53,486 bases of DNA from assembly GCA_029289325.1 (NCBI GenBank), contig JARFTV010000017.1:1-53486 (forward strand), written 5' to 3'. A program made the translations under genes and the position numbers. This DNA comes from Alphaproteobacteria bacterium. Its GTDB lineage: Bacteria > Pseudomonadota > Alphaproteobacteria > Rhodobacterales > Rhodobacteraceae. Numbering within the stretch: the first letter of the stretch is position 1; each line of letters begins with the position of its first letter. Of this stretch, positions 16,424 through 25,126 are shown one piece after another. The notes under the pieces are model-generated. The model did not search any database, had not been told where the DNA came from, and worked only from the letters and a program-made list of their open reading frames with translations.

Positions 16424-16668
16424 TCGACGTACTTTATTTCGCCTGGGTGCGTGAGCGGATCGGGCTCCCCCGGGAACGGGTCGAGACCGGGGCCACCACC
16501 GTGGCTGGCCTGGTGGAGGAGCTTCGGGCACGGGAGGAACGCTATGCGGCGGCCTTCGCCGACACCTCTGCCCTGCGGGTCGCGCTGGATCAGGATCTGG
16601 CCGATTTCGACGCCCCGCTGGCCGGGGTGCGCGAGGTCGCCTTCTTCCCGCCGATGACCGGGGGCTGA
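16420..16668 (+). CDS. moaD: Molybdopterin synthase sulfur carrier subunit
   Basis: This 82-residue ubiquitin-like protein ends in MTGG; the C-terminal Gly-Gly is turned into a thiocarboxylate that delivers sulfur to precursor Z. The start overlaps the pgsA stop (ATGA) and moaE begins one base after the moaD stop. With MoaE it forms molybdopterin synthase. The product is needed by the molybdenum formate dehydrogenase encoded some 9 kb further on. Confidence 0.9.
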   Translation: MIDVLYFAWVRERIGLPRERVETGATTVAGLVEELRAREERYAAAFADTSALRVALDQDLADFDAPLAGVREVAFFPPMTGG

Positions 16669-16669
16669 G

Positions 16670-17107
16670 ATGCGGGTACGGGTGCGGGCAGAAGCGTTCG
16701 ATCAGGGTGCCGAGGTCTCGGCCTTCACCACGGGTGCGACCGGGGCCGGGGCGGTGGTCAGCTTCACCGGGATCGTCCGGCCCGACGGTGGGCTGACCGG
16801 GATGGAGATCGAGCATTACCCCGGCATGACCGAGAAGGCGATCACGGCCATCCTTGAACAGGCGGTCCAGCGGTGGTCGCTGGTGGATGGGCTGGTGATC
16901 CACCGGCACGGGCGGCTGGCTCCGGGCGAGCCGATCATGATGGTCGCCACCGCCGCCCCCCACCGGGCCGATGCCTTCGCGGCGGCGGAGTTCCTGATGG
17001 ACTACCTGAAATCCCGCGCGCCGTTCTGGAAGAAGGAAAGCCGGGACGGGGGCGAGACCTGGGTGGCCGCGAAGGATGCCGATGAGGATGCGCTGAAACG
17101 CTGGTAG
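16670..17107 (+). CDS. moaE: Molybdopterin synthase catalytic subunit
   Basis: This 145-residue protein has the MoaE signatures GAVVSFTGIVRPDG, EHYPGMTEKAI, HRHGRLAPGEPIMMV, and the active-site lysines in FWKKESRDGG (about residues 118-127). It binds the GG tail of MoaD and inserts two sulfurs into precursor Z. Length is normal. The gene ends the pgsA-moaD-moaE run and converges on the P1 peptidase gene. Confidence 0.95.
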   Translation: MRVRVRAEAFDQGAEVSAFTTGATGAGAVVSFTGIVRPDGGLTGMEIEHYPGMTEKAITAILEQAVQRWSLVDGLVIHRHGRLAPGEPIMMVATAAPHRADAFAAAEFLMDYLKSRAPFWKKESRDGGETWVAAKDADEDALKRW

Positions 17108-17108
17108 T

Positions 17109-17154
17109 GTCCACGGTGGACAAACTGGCGTTTCCAAGTTATTTCAACAACTTG
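17109..17154. other. Inverted repeats between convergent moaE and P1 peptidase
   Basis: The 58-base gap holds the palindrome GTCCAC-G-GTGGAC (17109-17121) and a second inverted repeat, CAAGTT (17135-17140) / AACTTG (17149-17154). GGACAA (17118-17123) also recurs inverted as TTGTCC (17152-17157). They may act as a bidirectional terminator or mRNA 3' end structure, though a T-tract is absent. Confidence 0.35.
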
Positions 17155-17165
17155 TCCGTGGGCGT

Positions 17166-18170
17166 TCAGGGTTTCTTAACCTCTGCGCCAAAGCGGCTGC
17201 GCCATGTCGGTTGCAGGTCGCCGGGCATCGGATCGGCCATATAGACGGCGCGCGCGATGGCGCGGGCAAGGCAGGTCGCGGCGGCGTGGCCAAGCTGGAA
17301 GCCGTCCACCACCGGGTCCACCAACACCCGTGCCCCGGTGGCGGCGGCAAAGACCAGATCGCCGTCCAGCGGCGTATGCGAGGGCACCAGCGACCGGGCC
17401 ATGCCGTCGTGGGCGGCCTCCGCCAGCCGTTGCGCCTGTGCCTTGGTCAGGGCGGCATCGGTGGCGACGATGGCGATGGTGGTGGCCTCGCCCATCCGCT
17501 TGCGCGGCAACGGGGCCTCTTGCGGGACCATGGGCGCGGGGCCGAGCCCGCCGAACTCATCCCCTTCTTCCCAGGGGGCGGCCCAGAAATGCGGGGTGTC
17601 ACCGACTGTCGCCTGACCCAGCGCATTGACCGCAACAAGCGCGCCGACGGTGAGCCCGGAGGGCAGGGTGCAGGAGGCCGAGCCGAGGCCGCCCTTCAGC
17701 GTGCCGGTCATCGCGCCATAGCCCGCGCCCGCGCTGCCAAGGGCGAAATCGGTCGCGGCCTCCCTCAGCGCGGCGCGGCCAAGGGCGGGATAGGGGCTGT
17801 CGGTCCAATCATTGTCGCCGCCGTTCAGAAGGTCGAAGAGGATTGCCCCCGGCACGATCGGCACCTTCACCGGGCCGACCGGAAAGCCGCGCCCCATCGC
17901 GCGCAGGCCCGCCATGATCCCGGTCCCGGCATCCAGACCGAAGGCCGAGCCGCCGGAGAGGAAAAGGGCGTCCACCTCTTGCACCAGCTTATTCGGGGCC
18001 AGAAGGTCGGTCTCGCGCGTGCCGGGCGCGCCGCCCATGACGTGGACGGCGGCTGTGAAGGGACGGTCGGCGGTCAGGACGGCCACGCCCGAGCGCAAGG
18101 CGGCGTCATGGGCATTGCCGACCAGAAGGCCGGGGACATCGGTGATGAGGTTCAGGGGACCGGGGCGCAT
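17166..18170 (-). CDS. P1 family peptidase (DmpA-like)
   Basis: This 334-residue protein belongs to the self-cleaving P1 family of N-terminal nucleophile hydrolases, which includes the D-/L-aminopeptidase DmpA and beta-peptidyl aminopeptidases. The family marks are LITDVPGLLVGNA at the N-terminus, FLSGGSAFGLDAG, and the processing site KGGLGSASCTLPSG, where cleavage before Ser164 is expected to give two chains. No signal peptide is present, so it should be cytoplasmic. It is a single gene, converging on moaE and followed by uvrC on the same strand. Confidence 0.85.
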   Translation of the reverse strand: MRPGPLNLITDVPGLLVGNAHDAALRSGVAVLTADRPFTAAVHVMGGAPGTRETDLLAPNKLVQEVDALFLSGGSAFGLDAGTGIMAGLRAMGRGFPVGPVKVPIVPGAILFDLLNGGDNDWTDSPYPALGRAALREAATDFALGSAGAGYGAMTGTLKGGLGSASCTLPSGLTVGALVAVNALGQATVGDTPHFWAAPWEEGDEFGGLGPAPMVPQEAPLPRKRMGEATTIAIVATDAALTKAQAQRLAEAAHDGMARSLVPSHTPLDGDLVFAAATGARVLVDPVVDGFQLGHAAATCLARAIARAVYMADPMPGDLQPTWRSRFGAEVKKP

Positions 18171-18221
18171 GGGCGAAAGCCTAGCCGAGGCGTCGGGGCG
18201 CGGGAAGCCTCACGGTTTCAC

Positions 18222-18239
18222 AGGGGGGGCAGACCCCCT
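18222..18239 (-). terminator. GC hairpin at the 3' end of uvrC
   Basis: Arms AGGGGG (18222-18227) and CCCCCT (18234-18239) flank a 6-base loop directly after the uvrC stop codon on the minus strand, in the 68-base gap before the P1 peptidase frame. There is no T-tract, so it may be a processing or stabilising hairpin rather than an intrinsic terminator. Confidence 0.4.
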
Positions 18240-20095
18240 TACGCCTTGGCCGAAAAGTAATCCGCGATGGTCCGGGCCATGGCCTCGGAAATCCCGTCCA
18301 CCGCCTGCAGGTCGGCCACCCCGGCCCGCGCCACCGCCTTGGCGCTGCCGAAATGCGCGAGAAGCGCCCGCTTCCGGGCCGCGCCGACGCCGGGGATGTC
18401 GTCCAGCGGCGTGGCGCTGACGGCCTTTGCCCGTTTGGCGCGGTGCGCGCCGATCGCCCAGCGGTGCGCCTCGTCCCGCAGGCGCTGGATGAAGTAGAGC
18501 ACCGGGTCATTGCGCTGCAGCGCGAAGGGGCGTTCGCCGGGGCGGTAGAATTCCTCTTTCCCGGCGTCCCGGTCGATGCCCTTGGCCACGCCGACCATGG
18601 CGATGTCATCGACGCCAAGCTCGGACATGATTTCCGCCACGGCCGAGACCTGCCCCGCGCCGCCGTCGATCAGCAGAAGGTCAGGCCACATGTCGGTCTT
18701 GCGCTCGGGGTCTTCCTTCAAGAGCCGCTCGAAGCGGCGGGTCAGGACTTCCTTCATCATGCCGAAATCGTCGGAGTTCGCCCCGGCCTCGGACCGGATG
18801 TTGAACTTGCGGTATTGCGATTTCAGGAAGCCTTCCGGCCCGGCGACGATCATGCCGCCGACGGCGTTGGTGCCCTGGATATGCGAGTTGTCATAGACCT
18901 CGATCCGCTGCGGCGGGGCGTCGAGGTCGAAGGCTTCGGCGAGGCCCTGGAGGAGCTTGTTCTGCGTGGTCGACTCGGCCATCCGGCGGGCGAGGCTTTC
19001 GCGGGCGTTGCGGACGGCGTTTTCCACCAGTTCCGCCTTTTCGCCGCGTTGCGGGACGGCAAGTTCGACCCGGCGACCGGCGCGGGCGGCAAGCGCCTCG
19101 GCCACGAGGTCGGGGTTGTCGACGGGGTGCGAGAGCAGGATCAGCCGGGGTGGATCCTTGTCGTCGTAGAACTGGGTGAGGAAGGCCTCGAGGATCTCGG
19201 GCGCTTCGGCCCCGGCGCCGGTCTTGGGGTAGAAGTCGCGGTTGCCCCAGCTTTGGTTGGCGCGGATGAAGAAGACCTGCACGCAGGCCTGCCCGTGTTC
19301 GAGGTGGAGCGCGACGACATCCGCTTCGGCCACCCCTTGCGGGTTGATGCCCTGCGACTGCTGCACCTGGGTCAGCGCGCGGATCCGGTCGCGGAGGGCT
19401 GCGGCGCGTTCGAACTCCATCGCTTCCGAGGCGGCGGCCATCTCGCGGGCGAGGTCGGCCTGGACCGAGGTGGTCTTGCCTTCGAGGAAACGCTTGGCAT
19501 CGTCGACGAGGGAGGCATAGCCCTCGGCGCTGATCTTGCCGACGCAGGGGGCGGAGCAGCGCTTGATCTGGTATTGCAGGCAGGGACGGGTGCGGCTGTC
19601 GAAGATTGAGTCCGAACAGTTGCGGAGGAGAAAGACCTTCTGCAGCTGGTTCAACGTGCGGTTGACCGCGCCCGCGCTGGCGAAGGGGCCGAAATAGGCG
19701 CCCTTCTCGGACTTCTTGCCGCGGTGCTTCTTGATCTGCGGGAAGGGGTGTTCGGAGGAGATCAGGATGTTCGGGAACGACTTGTCGTCGCGCAGCAGCA
19801 CGTTGTAGCGCGGCTTGAGCTGCTTGATCAGGTTCTGTTCAAGCAGCAGCGCTTCAAGCTCCGTCCGGGTGGTCAGGAACATCATTGAAGCGGTTTCGTG
19901 GATCATCCGGGCGATCCGGCCGGAATGTCCCGAGGGGCGCGCGTAATTCGAGACCCGAGCCTTCAGGTTCCGCGCCTTGCCGACGTAAAGGACCTCGGAC
20001 GCGGCGTTCAGCATCCGGTAGACGCCGGGCGATCCGTCCAGCGTCTTCAGGTAATCCTGGATCACCTCATGTCCGGTGCGCGGCTTGTCGTCCAT
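18239..20095 (-). CDS. uvrC: Excinuclease ABC subunit C
   Basis: This 618-residue protein has the full UvrC layout. The GIY-YIG nuclease domain is at about 20-105 ([26 protein letters not shown]), followed by the cysteine-containing region, the UvrB-binding UVR motif near 205-240, the RNase H-like second nuclease ([28 protein letters not shown]), and a C-terminal helix-hairpin-helix pair ([31 protein letters not shown]). It makes both incisions around bulky DNA lesions in nucleotide excision repair. The ATG start is followed at once by a typical N-terminus. Confidence 0.97.
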   Translation of the reverse strand: MDDKPRTGHEVIQDYLKTLDGSPGVYRMLNAASEVLYVGKARNLKARVSNYARPSGHSGRIARMIHETASMMFLTTRTELEALLLEQNLIKQLKPRYNVLLRDDKSFPNILISSEHPFPQIKKHRGKKSEKGAYFGPFASAGAVNRTLNQLQKVFLLRNCSDSIFDSRTRPCLQYQIKRCSAPCVGKISAEGYASLVDDAKRFLEGKTTSVQADLAREMAAASEAMEFERAAALRDRIRALTQVQQSQGINPQGVAEADVVALHLEHGQACVQVFFIRANQSWGNRDFYPKTGAGAEAPEILEAFLTQFYDDKDPPRLILLSHPVDNPDLVAEALAARAGRRVELAVPQRGEKAELVENAVRNARESLARRMAESTTQNKLLQGLAEAFDLDAPPQRIEVYDNSHIQGTNAVGGMIVAGPEGFLKSQYRKFNIRSEAGANSDDFGMMKEVLTRRFERLLKEDPERKTDMWPDLLLIDGGAGQVSAVAEIMSELGVDDIAMVGVAKGIDRDAGKEEFYRPGERPFALQRNDPVLYFIQRLRDEAHRWAIGAHRAKRAKAVSATPLDDIPGVGAARKRALLAHFGSAKAVARAGVADLQAVDGISEAMARTIADYFSAKA

Positions 20096-20385
20096 GGTTT
20101 ACAGGCTGTCGATTCTTCCTTGGGGCTGCCACCGACCGGGGGCGGAGGCAAGAGTAAAGCTGTCCACGGTTTCTGGGGATAAGTCTGCGGAGAAACTTTG
20201 GGGAGGCCGGAATTTCCGTGGATTTCAGGTGGTTTCGTGATGTTGCCCAATTTTTAGGCAGATTTGCAAGTCGTTGATTTTCAATGAAAGATTTTTCGCC
20301 CCGCGCCAAATCCCTGATATCCAAGGCGAATTATGACGAATGCGTGAAGGCTGGGGACGAAGTGGACAACTTGCGGTCGAGGGGG
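20096..20385. other. AT-richer intergenic region upstream of uvrC, no gene seen
   Basis: This 290-base stretch lies between the start of uvrC and the stop of the SDR gene, both on the minus strand. It is clearly richer in A/T around 20220-20300 than its surroundings and probably holds the uvrC promoter, but I find no pair of boxes I can support. Open frames here have no plausible composition. Confidence 0.4.
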
Positions 20386-21159
20386 CTACTCAACGCCCAG
20401 CACATCGGGAGTCTGCCAGGCCAGATGCTGCCCACCGTCGATGGCGAGGAACTGGCCGGTCACGCCCGGGCTGTCGAGGAAGAACCCCAGCGCGGCGGTG
20501 ATATCGGCGGGGTTGGCGCCGCGGCCCAGCACCGTCGCGGCGCGCTGGCGCGCAAAATGGCTGTCGCTTTGCCGGCTGCCTTGCAAGGTCGGGCCGGGGC
20601 CGATGGCGTTGACGCGGATATGCGGCGCGAGGCCCTGCGCGGCGGTGCGGGTCAGCGCCCAGAGGCCCATCTTGGCGATGGTGTAGGTCGAGAACTCGGG
20701 CGTGAGTTTCAGGATGCGCTGGTCGATCATGTTGACGATCAGGCCCTGGGCGAGCGGCTCTCCGGCCTCGTCCGTCACGGCCTCGGGGCATTGGCGGGCG
20801 AAAGCCTGCGTCAGGACATAGGGCGCGCGCAGGTTCGATTCGATGTGGCGGTCCCAGCTTTCGCGGGTGGAGGTCTGGATCCGGTCGTATTCGAAGATCG
20901 AGGCGTTGTTGACGAGGACGGTCAGCGGTCCCAGAGCCTCGGCCGCGGCGGGGATCAGGGCCTGTGTCTCGGCCTCGACCAGAAGGTCGGCCCGGAAAGC
21001 CTGGGCGCGGCGGCCCATGGCGCGGATTTCCGCGACCACGGAGTCGGCCTCGGCGGCGGACGAGGCATAATGCACCGCCACGTCATGCCCGCGACCCGCC
21101 AGATAAAGCGCCATCGCCCGCCCCAGGCGCTTGCCCGCGCCCGTCACCAGTGCCGTCAT
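20386..21159 (-). CDS. SDR oxidoreductase, pteridine-reductase (FolM/PTR1) type
   Basis: This 257-residue classical SDR has TGAGKRLGRAMALYL (residues 5-19), the Arg-containing cofactor loop shared with PTR1 and FolM. It also has VAVHYASSAAEAD, VNNASIFEYD and YTIAKMG (Tyr/Lys catalytic pair); the usual catalytic Ser position reads NMIDQRI. Pteridine reductases turn dihydropteridines or dihydrofolate into tetrahydro forms using NADPH, which would be an alternative source of tetrahydromonapterin or folate. The start at 21159 overlaps the stop of the small zinc-ribbon gene (ATGA). General SDR assignment is certain; the substrate is an inference. Confidence 0.8.
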   Translation of the reverse strand: MTALVTGAGKRLGRAMALYLAGRGHDVAVHYASSAAEADSVVAEIRAMGRRAQAFRADLLVEAETQALIPAAAEALGPLTVLVNNASIFEYDRIQTSTRESWDRHIESNLRAPYVLTQAFARQCPEAVTDEAGEPLAQGLIVNMIDQRILKLTPEFSTYTIAKMGLWALTRTAAQGLAPHIRVNAIGPGPTLQGSRQSDSHFARQRAATVLGRGANPADITAALGFFLDSPGVTGQFLAIDGGQHLAWQTPDVLGVE

Positions 21160-21341
21160 TTCGCGCGTCCCCCGCAGTCGCATCCCTTGCGGCCGATCAG
21201 GTAGCGCCCGCAGCTGTCGCAGACAGGGGGGCCCTTGCGTTTTCGCAGCACGCGGGGCAGGGCGCTGGGAAAGAGGGCACGGCCGATCAGGGCGATCAGG
21301 ACCATCGCGCCGAGGAAGATGAAGATGATCTTCAGCAGCAT
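21156..21341 (-). CDS. Small membrane protein with zinc-ribbon-like cysteines
   Basis: This 61-residue protein has one N-terminal membrane helix (LLKIIFIFLGAMVLIALIG) and a basic C-terminal part with four cysteines, PVCDSCGRYLIGRKGCDCGG, which looks like a small zinc ribbon on the cytoplasmic side. The gene starts directly beside the sppA stop and overlaps the SDR start, so it sits in the middle of a three-gene coupled unit. I do not know its function; an accessory to the S49 protease is possible. Confidence 0.7.
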   Translation of the reverse strand: MLLKIIFIFLGAMVLIALIGRALFPSALPRVLRKRKGPPVCDSCGRYLIGRKGCDCGGRAK

Positions 21342-22133
21342 CTAGAGACCGTACCGCGCCCAGAGCGCCCGATCCTCGACCGCGCCGAGGGTTTCGTCGA
21401 TGAGGTTCAGCCCGAACCGCTGAAACAGGCTCCGCTTGCGGCCAAAGGGGATGAGGCGCACCTTGTCACCGTAAAGCTGCTTCAGCTTGGGCACCAGATG
21501 CGCCACGCCATCGGCCAGACCAAGGTCAACGGCCTGCTGCCCGGCCCAGATATCGGCGTTGAAGAGGTCCGCCGTCTGGTCCAGCCGCGCCCCGCGCGAG
21601 GTCCTTACATGGTCGATGAATGCCTGATGGATCGGGCCCTGCAGGGCCTTCAGACGTTCGATGTCCTCGGCCTTCTGCGGCAGGAACGGGTCGGCGAAAC
21701 TCTTGGACCGGCCGGCGGTGACGACGCGGCGTTCGACGCCCTGCCGCGCCATCAGTTCGGGGAAGCCGAACGAGGCGAAGATCACGCCGATCGAGCCGAC
21801 GAGGCTGCTTTGATCCACCCAGATGTCGTCGCCGGCGCAGGCCAGCCAGTAGCCGCCCGAGGCCGCCACATCCTCGACAAAGGCATGGACGGGGACCTTC
21901 TTTTCGTCGGCGAGGCGGCGGATGCGCGCGGCGATCAGGCTGGACTGCACCGCCGAACCGCCGGGCGAGTTGATTTGCAAGGCCACGGCGACGGGCTTCA
22001 ACTTGAAGGCGCGTTCGATCAGCGGGGCCAGCGCCTCGTCATTCAGGGCGCGGGAGCCGGTGCCGATCGTGCCGCCAAGGCGGATCACCGGGACAAGCGG
22101 CAGTTTCGGCAGGAAGGGAATGAAGCGGCGCAT
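21342..22133 (-). CDS. sppA: S49 family signal peptide peptidase
   Basis: This 263-residue protein is a short SppA/SohB-type serine protease. The nucleophile Ser92 lies in EDVAASGGYWLA and the general-base Lys144 in AGRSKSFADPF; the NSPGGSAVQSS and VGSIGVI motifs are present. These enzymes degrade cleaved signal peptides at the membrane. No clear membrane anchor is seen after the chosen start MRRFIPF; the open frame extends 47 codons upstream with unlikely composition. It opens divergently from the LysR gene with a 61-base gap. Confidence 0.85.
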   Translation of the reverse strand: MRRFIPFLPKLPLVPVIRLGGTIGTGSRALNDEALAPLIERAFKLKPVAVALQINSPGGSAVQSSLIAARIRRLADEKKVPVHAFVEDVAASGGYWLACAGDDIWVDQSSLVGSIGVIFASFGFPELMARQGVERRVVTAGRSKSFADPFLPQKAEDIERLKALQGPIHQAFIDHVRTSRGARLDQTADLFNADIWAGQQAVDLGLADGVAHLVPKLKQLYGDKVRLIPFGRKRSLFQRFGLNLIDETLGAVEDRALWARYGL

Positions 22134-22194
22134 GGGGCCAGAGGTAAGGCGTCCGGGGCTTGCGGGCAAGGGCGCGTGGGGGCAGGGTTCCGAC

Positions 22195-23076
22195 ATGATC
22201 GACAAGCTGGAAATGTTCATCGCCTTGGCCAAGGAGCGGCACTTCGGTCGCGCGGCCGAGGTTTGCGGCGTCACGCAGCCCTCGCTCTCCTCGGCGATCC
22301 GGCAGTTGGAGGATCAGCTGGGCGTGCAGCTGGTGTTCCGAGGCAGCCGGTTTCAGGGCCTGACGCCCGAGGGGCAAAGGGTGCTGGACCGGGCGCTGAG
22401 CATCGTGGGCGACGTGCGGGCGCTGAAGGACGAGATGCGGGTGGTGCGCACCGGGTTGTCGGGCAACCTGCGGCTGGGGGTGATCCCGACGGCCTTGCCG
22501 ATGGTGGCCGATCTGACCGGCGAATTCTCGGCCCGGCATCCCGCCTTGCGGATCAGTATCCTGAGCCGCACCAGCATCGAGATCCTGAACGGCATCGACA
22601 GCCTGGAGCTGGACGCGGGCATCACCTATCTGGACAACGAGCCGCTGGGCCGGGTGACGACCGTACCGCTGTTCGCCGAGTTCTACCGCCTGCTGGTGGC
22701 TCCGGGGACCGAATTCGCCGGGCGCGCGCGGGTCAGCTGGGGCGATCTGGCCTCGATTCCTTTGTGCCTGCTGACATCGGACATGCAGAACCGGCGGATC
22801 GTGAACCAGCATCTGGCCGAGGCCGGGATCACGGCGGCCCCGTCGATCGAGTCGAATTCGATCATCGCCTTGGTGAGTCACGTCCTGACCGGGCGCTGGG
22901 CGTCCATCGTGTCGAAGAAGCTGGCCGACCTGTTCATTGCCGATGGCCGGCTGGTGGCGGTGCCGATCGTGGAGCCCGAGGCCGAGCATAACGTGGGCCT
23001 GATCGCCCCGCGGCGGGACCCGCAGACTCCGGTCTTGCAGGCGCTTTTCGACGAGGCGCTGAAGCGGTTTCGTTGA
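22195..23076 (+). CDS. fdsR: LysR-type regulator of the formate dehydrogenase operon (FdsR-like)
   Basis: This 293-residue LysR protein has the N-terminal winged helix (FIALAKERHFGRAAEVCGVT, then QPSLSSAIRQLEDQLG, about residues 8-42) and a C-terminal effector domain. It starts with AGGG 7 bases before the ATG. It lies directly upstream of fdsGBACD in the same direction, the arrangement of fdsR in Cupriavidus, where FdsR senses formate and activates the operon. Its own stop codon overlaps an inverted repeat that looks like its operator. The name is given from position and family, not from a residue-level signature. Confidence 0.8.
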   Translation: MIDKLEMFIALAKERHFGRAAEVCGVTQPSLSSAIRQLEDQLGVQLVFRGSRFQGLTPEGQRVLDRALSIVGDVRALKDEMRVVRTGLSGNLRLGVIPTALPMVADLTGEFSARHPALRISILSRTSIEILNGIDSLELDAGITYLDNEPLGRVTTVPLFAEFYRLLVAPGTEFAGRARVSWGDLASIPLCLLTSDMQNRRIVNQHLAEAGITAAPSIESNSIIALVSHVLTGRWASIVSKKLADLFIADGRLVAVPIVEPEAEHNVGLIAPRRDPQTPVLQALFDEALKRFR

Positions 23077-23124
23077 TAGGATTAGCCTATCGAATGACGG
23101 TATATTGGAATTGAATCCCCTATC
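23075..23124 (+). promoter_or_regulatory. LysR operator sites upstream of fdsG
   Basis: A perfect inverted repeat GATAGG (23075-23080) / CCTATC (23086-23091), five bases apart, gives the LysR-type T-N11-A core. A third copy of CCTATC lies at 23119-23124, 33 bases on (three helical turns), inside the spacer of the candidate promoter. The palindrome is centred about 60 bases before the predicted transcription start, the usual place of a LysR recognition site. Confidence 0.6.
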
Positions 23125-23138
23125 AACGGGCGTATACC
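23111..23138 (+). promoter_or_regulatory. Candidate fds promoter
   Basis: TTGAAT (23111-23116) and TATACC (23133-23138) are 16 bases apart, 27 bases before the fdsG ATG. Both boxes deviate from consensus and the spacer is short, as expected for an activator-dependent promoter. Confidence 0.5.
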
Positions 23139-23165
23139 TCGGCATGCCAGCCAGAGGTTGCCCGC

Positions 23166-23624
23166 ATGCTTGATTCCCACGACCAGACCGACCGGATCGC
23201 CCAGATCCTTGATGCCCATCGCGGGCTGGAGGGGCCGCTGTTGCCGATCCTCCATGCCGTGCAAGAGGCCTTCGGGTTCATCCCGGAAACCGCCATTCCT
23301 CAGATCGCCAAGGCGCTGTCACTGACCAAGGCCGAGGTGCATGGGGTGGTAAGCTTCTACCACGATTACCGCTCGGCCCCGGCGGGTCGGCACGTGCTGA
23401 AGCTGTGCCGGGCCGAGGCGTGCCAGACGATGGGCGCCGATGCGGTGGCGGATCGGATCAAGACGGCGCTGGGCATCGACTGGCATGAGACGACGGCCGA
23501 CGGCCGCGTCACGCTGGAGCCGGTGTTCTGCCTTGGCCTCTGCGCCTGCGGACCGGCGGCGATGGTCGACGGACGGCTGGTGGGCCGGGTGGATGAAAGC
23601 GTCGTGGCACAGGTGGCGAAATGA
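23166..23624 (+). CDS. fdsG: Formate dehydrogenase gamma subunit (NuoE-like)
   Basis: This 152-residue subunit holds a thioredoxin-like [2Fe-2S] domain with the ligands Cys81 and Cys86 (LCRAEACQTMG) and Cys122 and Cys126 (CLGLCACGP). It passes electrons within the cytoplasmic NAD-dependent formate dehydrogenase, close to the FMN of FdsB, like NuoE in complex I. It is the first gene of fdsGBACD and overlaps fdsB in an ATGA junction. Confidence 0.95.
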   Translation: MLDSHDQTDRIAQILDAHRGLEGPLLPILHAVQEAFGFIPETAIPQIAKALSLTKAEVHGVVSFYHDYRSAPAGRHVLKLCRAEACQTMGADAVADRIKTALGIDWHETTADGRVTLEPVFCLGLCACGPAAMVDGRLVGRVDESVVAQVAK

Positions 23625-25126
23625 AGGTTTACGTTCCTCTGGATTCGGCTGCCGTCGCGCTGGGCGCGGATGCGCTGGCCGAGGCGATTGCGGCCGAGGC
23701 TGCGTCGCGTGGGGTCGCGGTCGAGATAGTGCGCAACGGATCGCGCGGGATGGTCTGGCTGGAGCCGCTGGTCGAGGTGGTGACGGATGCGGGCCGGGTG
23801 GGCTTTGGCCCGATGGCGCTGGCCGATGTGCCGGGGCTGTTCGGCGACCTGGCCTCGCATCCCAAGGCGCTGGGGCTGGTCGAGGAACTGCCCTGGATGA
23901 AGGGCCAGACCCGGCTGACCTTTGCCCGCGTCGGCGTGATCGACCCGCTGTCGCTGGAGGACTACCGCGCGCATGGCGGGCTTGTGGGGCTGGATCGGGC
24001 GGTGAACATGAGCGCGCCCGAGATCGTGGCCGAAGTCATCGAGTCCGGCCTGCGCGGGCGCGGCGGCGCGGGGTTCCCGACCGGGATCAAGTGGAAGACC
24101 GTCTCGGAAGCGGTGGCGGATCAGAAATACATCGTCTGCAACGCGGATGAGGGCGACAGCGCCACCTTCGCTGACCGGATGCTGATGGAAGGCGACCCCT
24201 TCACCCTGATCGAGGGCATGGCGATTGCCGGCCTCGCCTGCGGGGCGACCAAGGGCTATGTCTACATCCGCAGCGAATACCCGGTGGCGATCCGGGTGAT
24301 GGAATCCGCCGTGCGGATCGCGCGTGAGGCGGGGGTGCTGGGCCCGCGCTTCGACATGGAAATCCGCGTCGGCGCCGGGGCCTATGTCTGCGGCGAGGAG
24401 ACCTCGCTGCTGAACTCTCTGGAAGGCAAGCGCGGCGTGGTCCGGGCCAAGCCGCCGCTGCCGGCGCTGCAGGGCTTCATGGGCCGCCCGACCGTGGTGA
24501 ACAACGTGATCTCGCTGGCCTCGGTGCCGGTGATCATGGCCAAGGGGGCTGCCTTCTACAAGGACTTCGGGCTGGGACGCAGCCGTGGGACGATCCCGCT
24601 GCAGATCGCCGGGAATGTGCGCTTCGGCGGTCTTTATGAAGTGGCCTTCGGCCTGACGCTTGGCCAGATCGTGAACGAGATCGGCGGCGGCACGGCCTCG
24701 GGCCGTCCGGTCAAGGCGGTGCAGGTGGGTGGCCCGCTGGGCGCCTGGTTCCCGCCGTCGCTGTTCGACACGCCCTTCGGCTATGAGGAGTTCGGCGCCA
24801 AGGAGGGGCTGATCGGCCACGCGGGTCTGACCATCGCCGACGACACCACCGACATGCTGCAGATGGCCCGCTTCGCGATGGAGTTCTGCGCCATTGAAAG
24901 CTGCGGCAAGTGCACCCCGTGCCGCATCGGCGCGGTGCGGGGCGTCGAGACGCTGGACCGGCTGGCCGCGGGCGATCCGAGCGCGATCCCGCTGATCACC
25001 GACTTGTGCAACACGATGAAGTCAGGGTCGCTTTGCGCCCTTGGCGGCTTCACCCCATATCCGGTGATGAGCGCCCTGACCCATTTCCCAGATGACTTCG
25101 CCCGCGCGAAGGAGGCCGCAGAATGA
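23621..25126 (+). CDS. fdsB: Formate dehydrogenase beta subunit (NuoF-like, NADH/FMN)
   Basis: This 501-residue subunit has an N-terminal thioredoxin-like part (about 1-115) and a NuoF-like core. GRGGAGFPTG (146-155) and NADEGDS bind FMN and NAD; CGEETSLLNSLEGKRG (257-272) is typical of the family. The [4Fe-4S] ligands are Cys428, Cys431, Cys434 (ESCGKCTPC) and Cys472. It reduces NAD+ with electrons from formate. Both ends overlap neighbouring genes by ATGA. Confidence 0.96.
   Translation: MKVYVPLDSAAVALGADALAEAIAAEAASRGVAVEIVRNGSRGMVWLEPLVEVVTDAGRVGFGPMALADVPGLFGDLASHPKALGLVEELPWMKGQTRLTFARVGVIDPLSLEDYRAHGGLVGLDRAVNMSAPEIVAEVIESGLRGRGGAGFPTGIKWKTVSEAVADQKYIVCNADEGDSATFADRMLMEGDPFTLIEGMAIAGLACGATKGYVYIRSEYPVAIRVMESAVRIAREAGVLGPRFDMEIRVGAGAYVCGEETSLLNSLEGKRGVVRAKPPLPALQGFMGRPTVVNNVISLASVPVIMAKGAAFYKDFGLGRSRGTIPLQIAGNVRFGGLYEVAFGLTLGQIVNEIGGGTASGRPVKAVQVGGPLGAWFPPSLFDTPFGYEEFGAKEGLIGHAGLTIADDTTDMLQMARFAMEFCAIESCGKCTPCRIGAVRGVETLDRLAAGDPSAIPLITDLCNTMKSGSLCALGGFTPYPVMSALTHFPDDFARAKEAAE

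Noticed and set aside
20067-20324. 85-codon minus-strand frame upstream of uvrC
   Set aside because: It overlaps the uvrC start in another frame and has no ribosome site or recognisable sequence.
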